From NCBI GenBank assembly GCA_030683155.1, contig JAUXMV010000082.1, positions 1 to 64,000 of the forward strand: 64,000 nucleotides of DNA, written 5' to 3'. The translations under genes and the position numbers were made by a program. Under the pieces are notes generated by a model that was given only the letters and a program-made list of their open reading frames with translations, did not search any database and was not told the DNA's origin. The DNA is from Bacteroidales bacterium (lineage in GTDB: Bacteria > Bacteroidota > Bacteroidia > Bacteroidales > F082). This document shows, piece by piece, positions 17,901 through 26,500 of this stretch. Positions within the stretch are counted from its first letter, which is position 1. Each line of letters begins with the position of its first letter.

Positions 17901-18161
17901 GAAAAAGAGAAAAAGGAAATCAAGAAAATATCAATCGAGTTGCTCGAAGAACTAAAGCAAGAGAAATTGAAAGTTGAACAGTGGGCAGAAAAATCGGTAA
18001 CAGCCGCAGCAGTGTTTAATTCAGTCAGTAAAACGCTGTTTGAAACATTGCCTTATCCAACCTATCAAACAGATGATATTGACTTAAAAACGAATCTGAT
18101 ATATGAGCATCTAAAGCATCAATATTATGGGGGAGGAGTGAGTATTTATGGTAGGTATTAG
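14934..18161 (+). CDS. hsdR: Type I restriction enzyme motor and nuclease subunit HsdR
   Basis: The 1075-residue restriction subunit, which translocates DNA by ATP hydrolysis and cleaves at a distance from the unmethylated site. The nuclease motif is PDIIGFINGIPLLFIELK (153-170). The SF2 helicase core has Walker A HTQGSGKS (about 312-319), the DEAH box ISDEAHRTQGG (about 412-422), GFTGTPLF (motif III) and later motifs around MWITGFDVPSL and QAIARANRIS. A glycine-rich linker (GSGGEEGGGE) precedes a long helical C-terminal region for binding HsdM. Length is normal for the family. It is the last gene of the operon, and its start overlaps the preceding stop by one base. Confidence 0.97.
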   Translation: MTWEYSEDNLIEQTAIDLFFNQLGWDTLLAYNKEGFGEGSTLGRLNKKEVVLKKTFLEKIKQFNPNLPEQAYNQAYEKLIEESITKSLAEINFEKHLLLRNGIPVQIPSPAGEVSGVRTVTLRVFDYDNADNNNFLAVRQLWLQGKSNRERRPDIIGFINGIPLLFIELKAAHRKLENAYNDNFTDYKDVIPKLFYYNAFVLLSNGIESRIGSVTGKYQHFHEWKRIAEEDEGIVALDRIIVGVCEKKRFLDLFENFILFDNSLGKVVKLIARNHQFIGVNKAIENIQHKEQLYKLGKISLEEKQKLGVFWHTQGSGKSYSMVFFCQKIHHKFTGSYTFLIVTDRNELDTQIYGTFSGIGAVPQIKSGSKDSLKANSGKHLKELLSSEHRYLFTLIHKFNFEEEITKRDNIIVISDEAHRTQGGNLAMNLRNALPNASFIGFTGTPLFKDDEITKRIFGDYVSRYDFKRSVDDGATVPLYYENRGEYLGLKNPVINDQIRAVIDAESEDLDSDQRSRVEQLFAREYPILTSKKRLNAIAKDAVWHFCNRGYKGKGMFIALDKLTAVRMYDLISYHWKQTVEQLEKEVAKGKYGDQELLEKSRELQWIKETEICVVISSEQNEIKKFKEWDLDIEPHRAKMNKEDLEERFKKDDDPFRFVIVCAMWITGFDVPSLSTLYIDKPLKSHTLMQAIARANRISEGKNNGLIVDYIETYTALLDALAIYGSGGEEGGGEKPEPPVKPKEELIKQLEEALEASETFLQDEVNFDLQELINADGLHKLAAMEKAVNAVYTNDETKRKFQVLAREVFKKYKALQPDKVLNQYAPRKNAIDVIYTAIEDNVESADVADIMKKIQAVVDESIENMVAEPSHNEEKIIDLSGLNFELLEKYFLKTQNKNTVVQSLKDKIEKQLKHMVERNPLTVDYYKRYQEIIEEYNRGKDEVIIKETFRKLIELVNSYSEEEVDTKREGLTDEQKAIFDILRYGKKLEEKEKKEIKKISIELLEELKQEKLKVEQWAEKSVTAAAVFNSVSKTLFETLPYPTYQTDDIDLKTNLIYEHLKHQYYGGGVSIYGRY

Positions 18162-18210
18162 CTAACGCATAGTTGTAAACACTTCAAAGGCTACGACATT
18201 TCGCATCTGA

Positions 18211-18348
18211 GCCACCAAACGCCTGAAAGAAGACATCATCAAGGGTTTTACCATGGATGACGAACGGCTGAAAAACCCTAACCAGACTTTCGATAAAGAT
18301 TATTTTGAAGAGCAGTTTGCACGCATCCACGACATACGCGGCAGTTAA
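18211..18348 (+). pseudogene. C-terminal fragment of a RhuM-family gene
   Basis: A 45-codon piece reading ATKRLKEDIIKGFTMDDE and on through FDKDYFEEQFARIHDIRGS to a stop at 18346. The pattern LKxxIIKGFxxDDERLK...FDxDYFEExxxRIxDIR is that of RhuM (virulence RhuM family) proteins, which often sit inside Type I restriction loci. An in-frame stop at 18208 and the lack of anything upstream show that only a fragment remains. The match is from memory of the family. Confidence 0.65.
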
Positions 18349-18362
18349 AAGCATATTAATCC

Positions 18363-18402
18363 GGATCATACCGACCCCCCAATTCCGGGATACTGACCCC
18401 CC
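18363..18402 (-). repeat. Inward-facing repeat resembling an IS21-type end (right)
   Basis: The plus strand has ACCGACCCCCCAATTCCGGG followed by ATACTGACCCCCCAATCCC, two near-identical words 20 bases apart. Read on the minus strand they match the single copy at 6288-6323. The two sites face each other across the hsd operon. No transposase gene is present. From here to 18795 no other feature was found; frames in that stretch look random. Confidence 0.45.
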
Positions 18403-18795
18403 AATCCCACTATCAACCCACCCATATACATCAACAAATTGCTCTGGTAAAATGATGCAATTATGTGCATAATTATCCTGTGTGTGCTTTTGCAGTGCAT
18501 GGCTCAGGAAGTATGATATGGGTTGTTTTCTGTTGAAAACTTTTTTCCATAAAAATGGCGATACGCCGGTTTGCATCGTAAATTTGTTTCCAACCGACCG
18601 ATCACCATATGACCACAATCAACTTCAACAACATGTTTTATGCGCGGTTTTTTTTGCCGCCACAATCAGCTTTTTTACCGATAAGGTGCAAAAGTGGTGT
18701 AAACGGACATTTTCGGTTTTTGCAAGTGATTGTAAGTGAACTGCTTAAAACCTTGTCACGGTTTTGCCTAGTATGTAGAAAATAGTTATTAAAAA

Positions 18796-19710
18796 ATGAT
18801 TGATTTAAAAAACAAAACCCAGGATCTGTATTCCTTCTCCGACACAGATCTCCTTCTCGAGATGAGTTGGAAAGACGACCCCGCTTCCGTCAGTGTGGCA
18901 GCCTTCGATGTTTTTTACGAAAGATACAAGGATCAGGTCTGGCCCATTGTGTATGAGGTTTGCAAAAACTACACCCCCCGCCACGGGAAGCATTTGCCGA
19001 CCCGTGTATTCAACAACACCTTTATGATGGTTTATACATTACCGCTGGAAAAAATGGATCATCTGGAAACATTTACTGACAAAAATGCGCTCAAAAAGGA
19101 AGTCAAGCTGTGGATGATGCAACTAGCCGGAGAGGCATTGCGCAAACTGATGAACGATGGTGAAGAGGCCTACCGCCGTCACATTGTACTGAAGCCCTGG
19201 TATGCACAAACTTCCACTGCCGACGAAGAAGGCTATCTGGTGAACGAAGAAAACGCCCCCTACAATTCGGACAATCTGACCGACCGACCAGGCAAGTCCG
19301 CTGAAGAAGATGAGAAAGAAGCAGAAAAAACACATCCAACTCCTTCTGAATCGGACGACTTCTCTCAGAGTGATGCTGATATGCAACAGGGAAAAGTCAT
19401 TTTTGAAGATGTGGTAGATGACAGTTACAATGCAGATGCAGCCTACCAAGAGGAAGCAGAAGACTCAGACTACACCGACGCGCAGCGCGAAGCTGCCCGC
19501 AAAGCACTTGCACAACTGACTGCCGACCAAAGCGACATTTTAATGACCATGATAGCAAGTGAGCAGATGGGACATAAACGACCGCCCGATGTGATGAAAG
19601 GTCTCGAAACGAAGTATCAGACAACATCTGAAAACCTGAGAGCCATTAAATCACGTGCACTCAAATTCCTGCGAAAGACTTTGGATGTTGGAACGAAAAT
19701 GCAGATTTAG
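18796..19710 (+). CDS. Sigma-70-like factor with acidic linker
   Basis: A 304-residue protein with the layout of a small sigma factor. A region-2-like part (about 15-120) contains AAFDVFYERYKDQVWPIVYEV and RVFNNTFMMVY. The middle (about 150-225) is a highly acidic, low-complexity linker. A region-4-like helix-turn-helix follows: ALAQLTADQSDILMTMIA and ENLRAIKSRALKFLRKTL. The linker is far longer than in ECF sigma factors. It is followed by a small gene and an ImmA/IrrE peptidase gene on the same strand, probably one operon. Base composition is visibly richer in G+C than in the hsd genes. A transcription role is likely, but DNA binding is not proven. Confidence 0.7.
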   Translation: MIDLKNKTQDLYSFSDTDLLLEMSWKDDPASVSVAAFDVFYERYKDQVWPIVYEVCKNYTPRHGKHLPTRVFNNTFMMVYTLPLEKMDHLETFTDKNALKKEVKLWMMQLAGEALRKLMNDGEEAYRRHIVLKPWYAQTSTADEEGYLVNEENAPYNSDNLTDRPGKSAEEDEKEAEKTHPTPSESDDFSQSDADMQQGKVIFEDVVDDSYNADAAYQEEAEDSDYTDAQREAARKALAQLTADQSDILMTMIASEQMGHKRPPDVMKGLETKYQTTSENLRAIKSRALKFLRKTLDVGTKMQI

Positions 19711-19762
19711 CAAGTCCATTAGAAGAGACAAAGAGAATCATAACACAAGAAAGAATCGTAAA

Positions 19763-20119
19763 ATGAAACATTTTAATAATCTGCAGTCAGAAGTTTATTT
19801 AACAAACCTGCTGCGCAGCTACTTTGAATACAACGGTAAGCTGTTCCCAACAACGGCAAATGCCTTGGTCGCCGTGGAAGAAAAGTTAAAAAAAAACCCT
19901 GGTATTATTCCGGCAGTACCATTCACAGCCGCCGAGATACTTCGGAATGGTAAAATGAAGCCAGAAAGAACTGAGCGGCCGCAACTGCCTCTAAAAAAAG
20001 AACAATTCAGAGCAGCTGCTGCACGCAATGGTAAAGACATTCCTGATGAGCTGAGAGCCAAGATGCTCCGCGACCGCAAAGATGCGGAAGACAAAAAAGA
20101 TGGTCATGAGCCTTTATAA
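19763..20119 (+). CDS. Small hypothetical protein between sigma-like and ImmA genes
   Basis: A 118-residue, basic, soluble protein. It starts MKHFNNLQSEVYLTNLLRSY and ends in a charged tail (RAKMLRDRKDAEDKKDGHEPL region). ATG at 19763 is preferred over an earlier start that would overlap the sigma-like gene. Its end overlaps the ImmA/IrrE gene by 14 to 38 bases, depending on the start used there. No known family is recognised. A role as partner or substrate of the peptidase is possible but is inferred only from position. Confidence 0.65.
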   Translation: MKHFNNLQSEVYLTNLLRSYFEYNGKLFPTTANALVAVEEKLKKNPGIIPAVPFTAAEILRNGKMKPERTERPQLPLKKEQFRAAAARNGKDIPDELRAKMLRDRKDAEDKKDGHEPL

Positions 20120-20927
20120 CCTGAATAAAGCCAGAGAAGGGGAAATCTCCGACCTGGCTTCCTGGTATGCCGATACCTTTTGCCCGTCGCCACAACCAGT
20201 ACTGCCACAGCTGATAGCCGAAAAGCTGGGCATCACTTACTCACTCGGCGACTACAAGGGCAAGTTCGACGGTCTGATTGAGAACAACAGGGGGTTCTTT
20301 CACATCTATCTGCATTGCAAAGACACTGATAACCTGTATTCACCCCGTCTGCGATTCACCTTCTGTCATGAGTTGGGACACTACATACTCGACGACCACC
20401 GCAACACCTTGCTGCTGCCCGGCACACCGGCGCATGGCTCGGTGACAACCCTGGATTCGTCCATAGAAACAGAACGCGAGGCCGACCTTTTTGCAGCCTG
20501 CCTGCTCCTGCCCGAAGACCGGATCAAACGCGACCTCTTCAAACGAAAGTTCAACTTTGCCCTTGTCGATGAACTCAGTCGTAAATACAATGTGAGCCTG
20601 ACAGCTACCCTGTTGCGCTTCATCACGCTAGGCAACCACCCGCTGATGATGGTGTGCAGTCAGGCAGGCAAGCTGAAATGGCTCCGCTACAGCAACGACT
20701 TCCCCTTCCAACGCATACATACAGGACCGGGCAACGAGATTCCGGCTGCTACCTGTGCGGGTGAATACTTCGAAGACGGCACTAAATACCTGAACAAATC
20801 GGAGAAGGTGTTTGCCGAAGACTGGTTTGTGCTCTGGAAGTCCGGCGACCAACGCCGTCAGATATTTGAACACTGTATCTATCAGGAAAGTCAGCAACAG
20901 GTAATCAGCGTGTTATGGGAAACCTAA
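20082..20927 (+). CDS. ImmA/IrrE-family zinc metallopeptidase
   Basis: A protein of up to 281 residues with the zinc-peptidase motif CHELGHYILDDH (95-106) and the downstream glutamate segment ETEREADLFAACLLLPED (129-146), the signature of ImmA/IrrE proteins. Members cleave repressors or regulators, for example during mobile-element induction (ImmA) or radiation response (IrrE). The C-terminal 90 residues form an extra domain with two Cys (CSQAGKLKW, TCAGEY). ATGs at 20082, 20100 and 20106 are all possible; the later ones reduce the overlap with the preceding gene. It is the last gene of a probable three-gene operon that ends 50 bases before a MITE. Confidence 0.85.
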   Translation: MRKTKKMVMSLYNLNKAREGEISDLASWYADTFCPSPQPVLPQLIAEKLGITYSLGDYKGKFDGLIENNRGFFHIYLHCKDTDNLYSPRLRFTFCHELGHYILDDHRNTLLLPGTPAHGSVTTLDSSIETEREADLFAACLLLPEDRIKRDLFKRKFNFALVDELSRKYNVSLTATLLRFITLGNHPLMMVCSQAGKLKWLRYSNDFPFQRIHTGPGNEIPAATCAGEYFEDGTKYLNKSEKVFAEDWFVLWKSGDQRRQIFEHCIYQESQQQVISVLWET

Positions 20928-20977
20928 GTTGAGATGGGTGACGAATTATGCAGACAAAAACTACTAACCCTAAACAA

Positions 20978-21260
20978 GGGCTTGCTGAAAAAGTCCTAAT
21001 CTATTGGAGTCTTAGTAGTTAATTCAATAATTTCTTGGGCAAGGATTTGGGAGATATTGGTAAACAAATTTGCATCAGATATTTCGGTGCGCTGCACCTT
21101 TAAACACACCACCGGGCATAATTCTATAAATATTACCGGTGCGCTGCACCTCAGAATTGAGCCACAGAGTGGCGATAATCTTTGGTGGATAATCAATGAG
21201 AATTGAAACGAGAGGTTCAGTGCACTGAAACATCAACACTCTGAGTTTTTCAGCAAGTCC
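20978..21260 (-). mobile_element. Intact MITE-like element with TIRs and 7-bp target duplication
   Basis: A 283-base non-coding element. The left end is GGGCTTGCTGAAAAAGTC; the right end, read inward on the minus strand, is GGACTTGCTGAAAAACTC, so 16 of 18 terminal bases pair. The directly repeated heptamer TAAACAA flanks it at 20971-20977 and 21261-21267, an apparent target-site duplication. Inside are two hairpin repeats GGTGCGCTGCACC (21086-21098, 21138-21150). It is homologous to 3406-3783 in inverted orientation. It encodes no transposase, so it would need one supplied from elsewhere. Confidence 0.85.
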
Positions 21261-21324
21261 TAAACAAAAAAATCACTTTAATGAGCATCTTACCAAACAA
21301 CATAAGATGACTCTGAAAAATATG

Positions 21325-23064
21325 CTATTTTGCAGTGTTTTCAGGGGTTGTAAGCCAACGCTCGATTTCATCCATCTGGACTGCAGGCAGGTCGAGTTTA
21401 TTCTTTTTACGGTATCCGTTCAGTTTTTGTTGAATCACTGCGGCTTTTTCGTCTTTGAATGCTTCCACTGAAGTATATCCGGCTTTGATGAGGTGTTCGG
21501 CCCAGGCTTCGGAAACACCGATACGAATGAAATCCTGTGGACTTAAAGCCTTACGGATGCGCTCGGGACGCATTTGCGGGAAAAACAACACTTCCTGAAT
21601 GCTTGTCTGACCTGTCAGAAGCATTACAAGCCTGTCGATACCGATGCCCATGCCGGATGTTGGCGGCATACCAAACTCAAGTGCTCTCAGAAAATCCTGA
21701 TCGATGAACATGGCTTCGTTATCGCCGCGCTCTGAAAGTGACATTTGTTCTTCGAAGCGGGCTCTTTGATCGATAGGATCGTTGAGTTCAGTGTATGCAT
21801 TGGCAATCTCTTTGCCGTTGATCATCAACTCAAAACGTTCTGTGAGATCAGGATTTAAGCGGTGTCTTTTGCAAAGTGGAGACATCTCAACGGGATAGTC
21901 TGTAATAAAAGTCGGTTGAACATAATGACTTTCGCATTTTTCGCCAAAAATTTCATCTATCAGCTTGCCCCTGCCCATTGAAGGGTCAGTTTCAAGGCCG
22001 AGTTTTTTGCATACTTCACGGAGTTCATTTTCCGGCATTCCGGCAACATCGAAGCCGGTATGTTCGTGTATTGCATCAAGGATTGCAATGCGTTTGAATG
22101 GTCGCTGAAAGTCAATTTCTGTGCCATTGACGATCACTTTGGTTCCGCCGGTTACTTCCTTGACAACCCTCTCGAGCATGGCTTCCGTGAAATCCATCAT
22201 CCATAGATAGTCTTTGTAGGCCACATAAATTTCTAATACTGTAAACTCGGGATTGTGTGTGCGGTCCATGCCCTCGTTGCGGAAATCTTTGGCAAATTCA
22301 TAAACGCCGTCAAAACCTCCGACAATAAGTCTTTTAAGGTAAAGCTCGTTGGCAACACGCAAATAAAGTGGTATGTCGAGTGCATTGTGATGCGTGATGA
22401 AAGGTCTTGCTGCCGCGCCACCAGGAATAGGCTGAAGGATAGGTGTTTCAACTTCAAGATAACCTTGTTCGTTGAAAAAGTTGCGCATGCTGTTGATGAC
22501 TTTTGTGCGGCGGATAAATGTTTCTTTCACGGAGTCGTTGACGATAAGATCGACATAACGCATACGGTATCGTTGCTCAGCATCAGTAAATGCATCATAA
22601 ACCTGACCCTCTTTTTCTTTCACGATAGGCAGCGGACGCAGGGATTTTGAAAGTACTGTCATTGTTTTAACATGGATCGTGATTTCGCCCATCTGTGTTT
22701 TGAAAACGAAGCCAGTCACGCCAATGATATCACCGATATCCAGCAGTCGTTTTACAACGGTATTGTATAATGTTTTGTCTTCTCCCGGGCAAAGGTCATC
22801 ACGTTTGAAATAAAGCTGAATGCGACCGGAGGAATCTTGTAATTCACAGAAAGAAGCAGCTCCCATGATGCGTCGGCTCATAATCCGGCCGGCAATACTT
22901 ATTTCCTGAAACTTTTCAGGATTGGCTTCAAATTCAAGTAAAATGTTTTCTGCAGAAGCACTTACCTCATATGCCTCAGGTGGATAAGGATTGATGCCCA
23001 ACTGGTATAATTCTGTCAATGCATTTCTGCGCACAAGCTCCTGCTCACTTAAAATCAAACTCAT
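21325..23064 (-). CDS. lysS: Lysyl-tRNA synthetase, class II
   Basis: The 579-residue enzyme that charges tRNA-Lys. An N-terminal OB-fold anticodon-binding domain (about 55-165, [18 protein letters not shown]) is followed by the class II core: motif 1 around [15 protein letters not shown], motif 2 [18 protein letters not shown], and motif 3 [14 protein letters not shown] near residue 480. A C-terminal extension of about 70 residues ([20 protein letters not shown] onward) is helical and exceeds the E. coli length of 505. It is a single-gene unit with a TATCTTTG box upstream. Its 3' side faces the MITE, marking the edge of the island. Confidence 0.97.
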   Translation of the reverse strand: MSLILSEQELVRRNALTELYQLGINPYPPEAYEVSASAENILLEFEANPEKFQEISIAGRIMSRRIMGAASFCELQDSSGRIQLYFKRDDLCPGEDKTLYNTVVKRLLDIGDIIGVTGFVFKTQMGEITIHVKTMTVLSKSLRPLPIVKEKEGQVYDAFTDAEQRYRMRYVDLIVNDSVKETFIRRTKVINSMRNFFNEQGYLEVETPILQPIPGGAAARPFITHHNALDIPLYLRVANELYLKRLIVGGFDGVYEFAKDFRNEGMDRTHNPEFTVLEIYVAYKDYLWMMDFTEAMLERVVKEVTGGTKVIVNGTEIDFQRPFKRIAILDAIHEHTGFDVAGMPENELREVCKKLGLETDPSMGRGKLIDEIFGEKCESHYVQPTFITDYPVEMSPLCKRHRLNPDLTERFELMINGKEIANAYTELNDPIDQRARFEEQMSLSERGDNEAMFIDQDFLRALEFGMPPTSGMGIGIDRLVMLLTGQTSIQEVLFFPQMRPERIRKALSPQDFIRIGVSEAWAEHLIKAGYTSVEAFKDEKAAVIQQKLNGYRKKNKLDLPAVQMDEIERWLTTPENTAK

Positions 23065-23080
23065 AGATTAAAATTTTTGG

Positions 23081-23088
23081 CAAAGATA
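23081..23088 (-). promoter_or_regulatory. Probable -7 box of lysS
   Basis: On the minus strand TATCTTTG fits TAnnTTTG and lies 17 to 24 bases before the lysS ATG. No convincing -33 element is seen at the usual distance. Confidence 0.35.
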
Positions 23089-23204
23089 ATCAAACTTGAA
23101 TCATTTTTTGAAGCACCATAGCAGCAGAGCCAAATCAGGAGCCGTCATACATGGTTTTCAGAGAATGAAGCTGTTAAATTCAAGGTAGATTCAATAATAT
23201 TACG

Positions 23205-23355
23205 GTGCGCTGCACCTTCTGTTTTATTACAATATCTAAACTACAAATATAACCGGTGCGCTGCACCTTTTTCTTCATTCATGAAAGGTAGCGGCAGACC
23301 CGCTAAATATTTGTAACAAAAAGCCGATTAAAAACCGGGAAAGGTGCAGCGCACC
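23205..23355. repeat. Hairpin repeats upstream of lysS
   Basis: Three copies of the GGTGCAGCGCACC hairpin: two in reverse sense at 23205-23217 and 23256-23268 (51 bases apart, the same period as in the element at 3.5 kb) and one forward at 23343-23355. The terminal repeats of the MITE are absent, so the hairpin unit exists apart from that element. One copy is followed, on the minus strand, by TATATTTGTAG (overlapping 23245-23252), which contains a TAnnTTTG-type box. The rest of the 490-base gap between lysS and the giant gene shows nothing else besides the terminator below. Confidence 0.8.
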
Positions 23356-23498
23356 GAAATATTTGATTGAAGAATCAGAAACATCTTTAAAATCGCCTTA
23401 TTTGTTTCTTCCATATCCTGCATCCGTGGCAGTCGAAAGTTAGAAATTGTTTTTTAATTTTCAAACTACTGGCAATAGGCATTATGAAAAGGCGTAAA

Positions 23499-23528
23499 AA
23501 AAAGGAGAAGCCTGAGCCTCTCCTTTTT
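23499..23528 (-). terminator. Intrinsic terminator after the giant T9SS gene
   Basis: AAAAA-GGAGA-(10)-TCTCC-TTTTT forms a short GC-rich hairpin with A and T runs on either side, 25 bases beyond the stop codon on the minus strand. It could work in both directions. Confidence 0.7.
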
Positions 23529-23553
23529 ACGAATATTGTAAGATTAAAATGAA

Positions 23554-26500
23554 CTATCTTTTTATGACAATTCGTTTTGAAACAACTTTATTTCCTTCGA
23601 TAACGAGATTATACACACCGGAGGCCTGATCGAGCAGGTCGATTGTATGTGCCGCATCTTTTGCAGGAACAACATCTTTTTTCTGATAAACAAGATTGCC
23701 GGAAGCACTGTAAACAAGAATCCGGACTTTTTCCATGCTTTTTGAATTCATTTCAAGATTGAAAATGCCTTTTGACGGACTTGGATAAACATTTACCGAA
23801 AGTGGTTCATTTTCATCGAGGCCTGTGCAGTTTTTAAACTCTATTCTGATTTCATTGGAACGTGTAACACATCCGTTTTCAGCTTTTAAGTCAACCCAAA
23901 ATGTTTGTATTCCAAAGCCAAAGCCAGTGGTATCAGCAGCTATTTGTGTTGCAGTCGAACCATTGGACCACATGATCTCGTAGTTCTCAGTATTGCTGAT
24001 AGAAATCATCTTTGTAAGTCCGGCGCATAAAGTAGTATCTGCTCCTAAACTCAAAACCGGAGGTGCTTCCTTGAAAGTCGCCGTGATCGTGTCTGTAGCC
24101 ACGCAGCCAAAAGGTGTTGTAACCTTCACCCAAAGTTGATGTGATCCGAGTCCAAAATCAGCAACGGCTATGTTGAGCGTTTGATTTGTACTACCATTTG
24201 ACCAGAGGTATTCTGAACCTGCATTTTGAGCATCAAGTGTAAAAGGGTTAGCGCCGCAAACGGTAATAGAATCAGCAAAATTCAGCTCCGGAACAGCATA
24301 GTAAATTACACTGACTGTATCATAAACCTTGCAGCCGTTTTCAGTTGTAACCTCAACCCAAACTTCAGAAACGCCAATTCCGGCCTGAGCAGCGTTAATT
24401 TCTACCATTGGTGTGGTTGCACCTGTTGACCAAAGGTAAGTTGAACCTTCTGTGGTGGCATCAAAAACTAAAACAGAATCGCTGCAAGCTGAGGAAACCT
24501 CACCAATATCAACAACTGGTGCAGGCCCGAAGAATGAAACGTCAAACTCATCTGTTGCAACACAGCCATTTTCAGTTGTTACCTCCACCCAGAAACTATG
24601 GGTTCCAAGGCCGTATTCTGAAGAAGAAATTGTAATAAACTGTTCAGTGGTGCCATCTGACCAAATGTAAGTTGATCCTTCATTACCCGCATTAAAGATG
24701 AGGTCTGTGTCACCACAACCAACAAATGAAGGTCCGGAAACTTCAACAACCGGAAGAGGATGGAAAATAGCCACAATAGTATCTGTTGCAGTACAACCAT
24801 TCTGATCGGTAATTTGTACCCAGATATTTTGTTCGCCAATACCAAAATCAGCAGCAGTAGCATTCAATACACGACCTGTATGACCGTTTGACCAAAGATA
24901 AGCAGTAGCCTCTAGGCCTGCATCAAAAATGAGGGTTTCATTTTCGCATGCATCAAAAAGAGCTCCTTGAATTTCTACTGTTGGAGGCTCAAAGAAACCA
25001 ATAGTTAAAGTATCTGTTCCAACGCAGCCGTTTGGTGAGGTTACTTGTAACCAAAGCTGATGTGTTCCAGGTCCAAACTCAGCCACTGAAGCCTGTAGAA
25101 TCTGACCCGTGAAACCGTTTGACCAAAGATATTGAGAACCTTCATTTTGCGCATCAAATGTTAATACTTCATCACCGCAACCAACCAGATTGTCGCCAAG
25201 ATTTAATACCGGACCCTGAATAATTGTTATTGTGACTGTATCAGAACTCATACAACCATACTGTGAAGTCACCTGAACCCAAATTTCATGGGTTCCTGCA
25301 CCAAGATCCGCGCCTTCCATTTCATAAACACGTCCGATTGAGCCATTTGACCAGAGATAACTTGCGCCTTGATTTTCGGCATCAAGGACTATTAAATCAT
25401 TGGTACAATATTGTGAATCCTCTCCAAGACTAACAACCGGATAGTCGTGAACGCCAATACTTACCGGAGCACTAGCAATTGTATCGCCGGCATTGACTAC
25501 ATAGGCATAATAAACCGTTGAAATTTCAGGGCTGACAACAGGATCAGGAATTTCAGCCACAAGTTCGCCGGCAGCTGTTCTCCAGAAATAGCTTAAATCT
25601 CCGGAAAATCCCGTTGCAGAGGCAAATAATTGAACGGATTCGCCAATACAAATATCATATTCGCTTGCCGTGGCAACAAATAGAAATTGTGATACCAATA
25701 AATGTACAGGAACAAGCACAAGTGCGTTGTCAGGATCGTTGTTGCTAATTTTAAGATTGGCATAATAATCTCCCATTTCGAGATCGGTTGCCTTCAAAGT
25801 AACAGTGATTTCAGCAGATTGACCCGGAGCAATAGTGCCAACAGAAGGCGTATAACTCAACCAACTGACCACATTCAGGGTGTAATCTTCAACTTCTCCA
25901 TAAGTAGTAGTACCGCAAGGAGCTAAAGTACCAGTCCATGTAATACGAATGCGCATTCTGGTTGGGCCTGATTTGGCACCTACCGGAGGTTCGATAATAG
26001 CCGTATATGGACCATTGCCTGGAGAGCCGGATACAATGACCGGCGCATCATCAAATACATCATTTTGATTCCAGTCGATCCAAACTCCGCATTGGTCAGC
26101 AGAGTAGGGGTTCCCGTTTGTTATTGTAAGTGTAATTGGTTCACCTGCTTTTACTTCTGTGGATAAGTTAGTATAATCAGCATAGTTACTGCTTCCTGAA
26201 GTGTTGTTAATTGTACCAATCTGAACACGTGAAATGTATTCGTCACCACCGCCGGAAGCTGCACAATAGGCATTTACTTCGCGGGTTTGATTTATGATTT
26301 CGGAGGTAATGTTAAATGCCATCGGAAGTTGCCCAACATTTGAAACAACTACTGTTTGTGATGCGATTGAATCAGGACGAAGCTGTTGGAATATATTTGC
26401 AGGCTGCACAGCTATCCTTGCGTCGCCCCACTGCATGGTAACGCGGCTGGCTCCACTTTCTCCATCATCAGTGTATGCAGCAGTAACGGCGTAAACATAA

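Noticed and set aside
18184-18739. Frames of 144 (minus) and 85 (plus) codons behind hsdR
   Set aside because: The minus frame is antisense to the RhuM fragment and to the IS21-like repeat; the plus frame lies in the random-looking stretch after it and shows no domain or coding pattern.
20996-21196. 66-codon minus frame inside the right MITE
   Set aside because: It lies wholly within the mobile element and reads through its hairpins.
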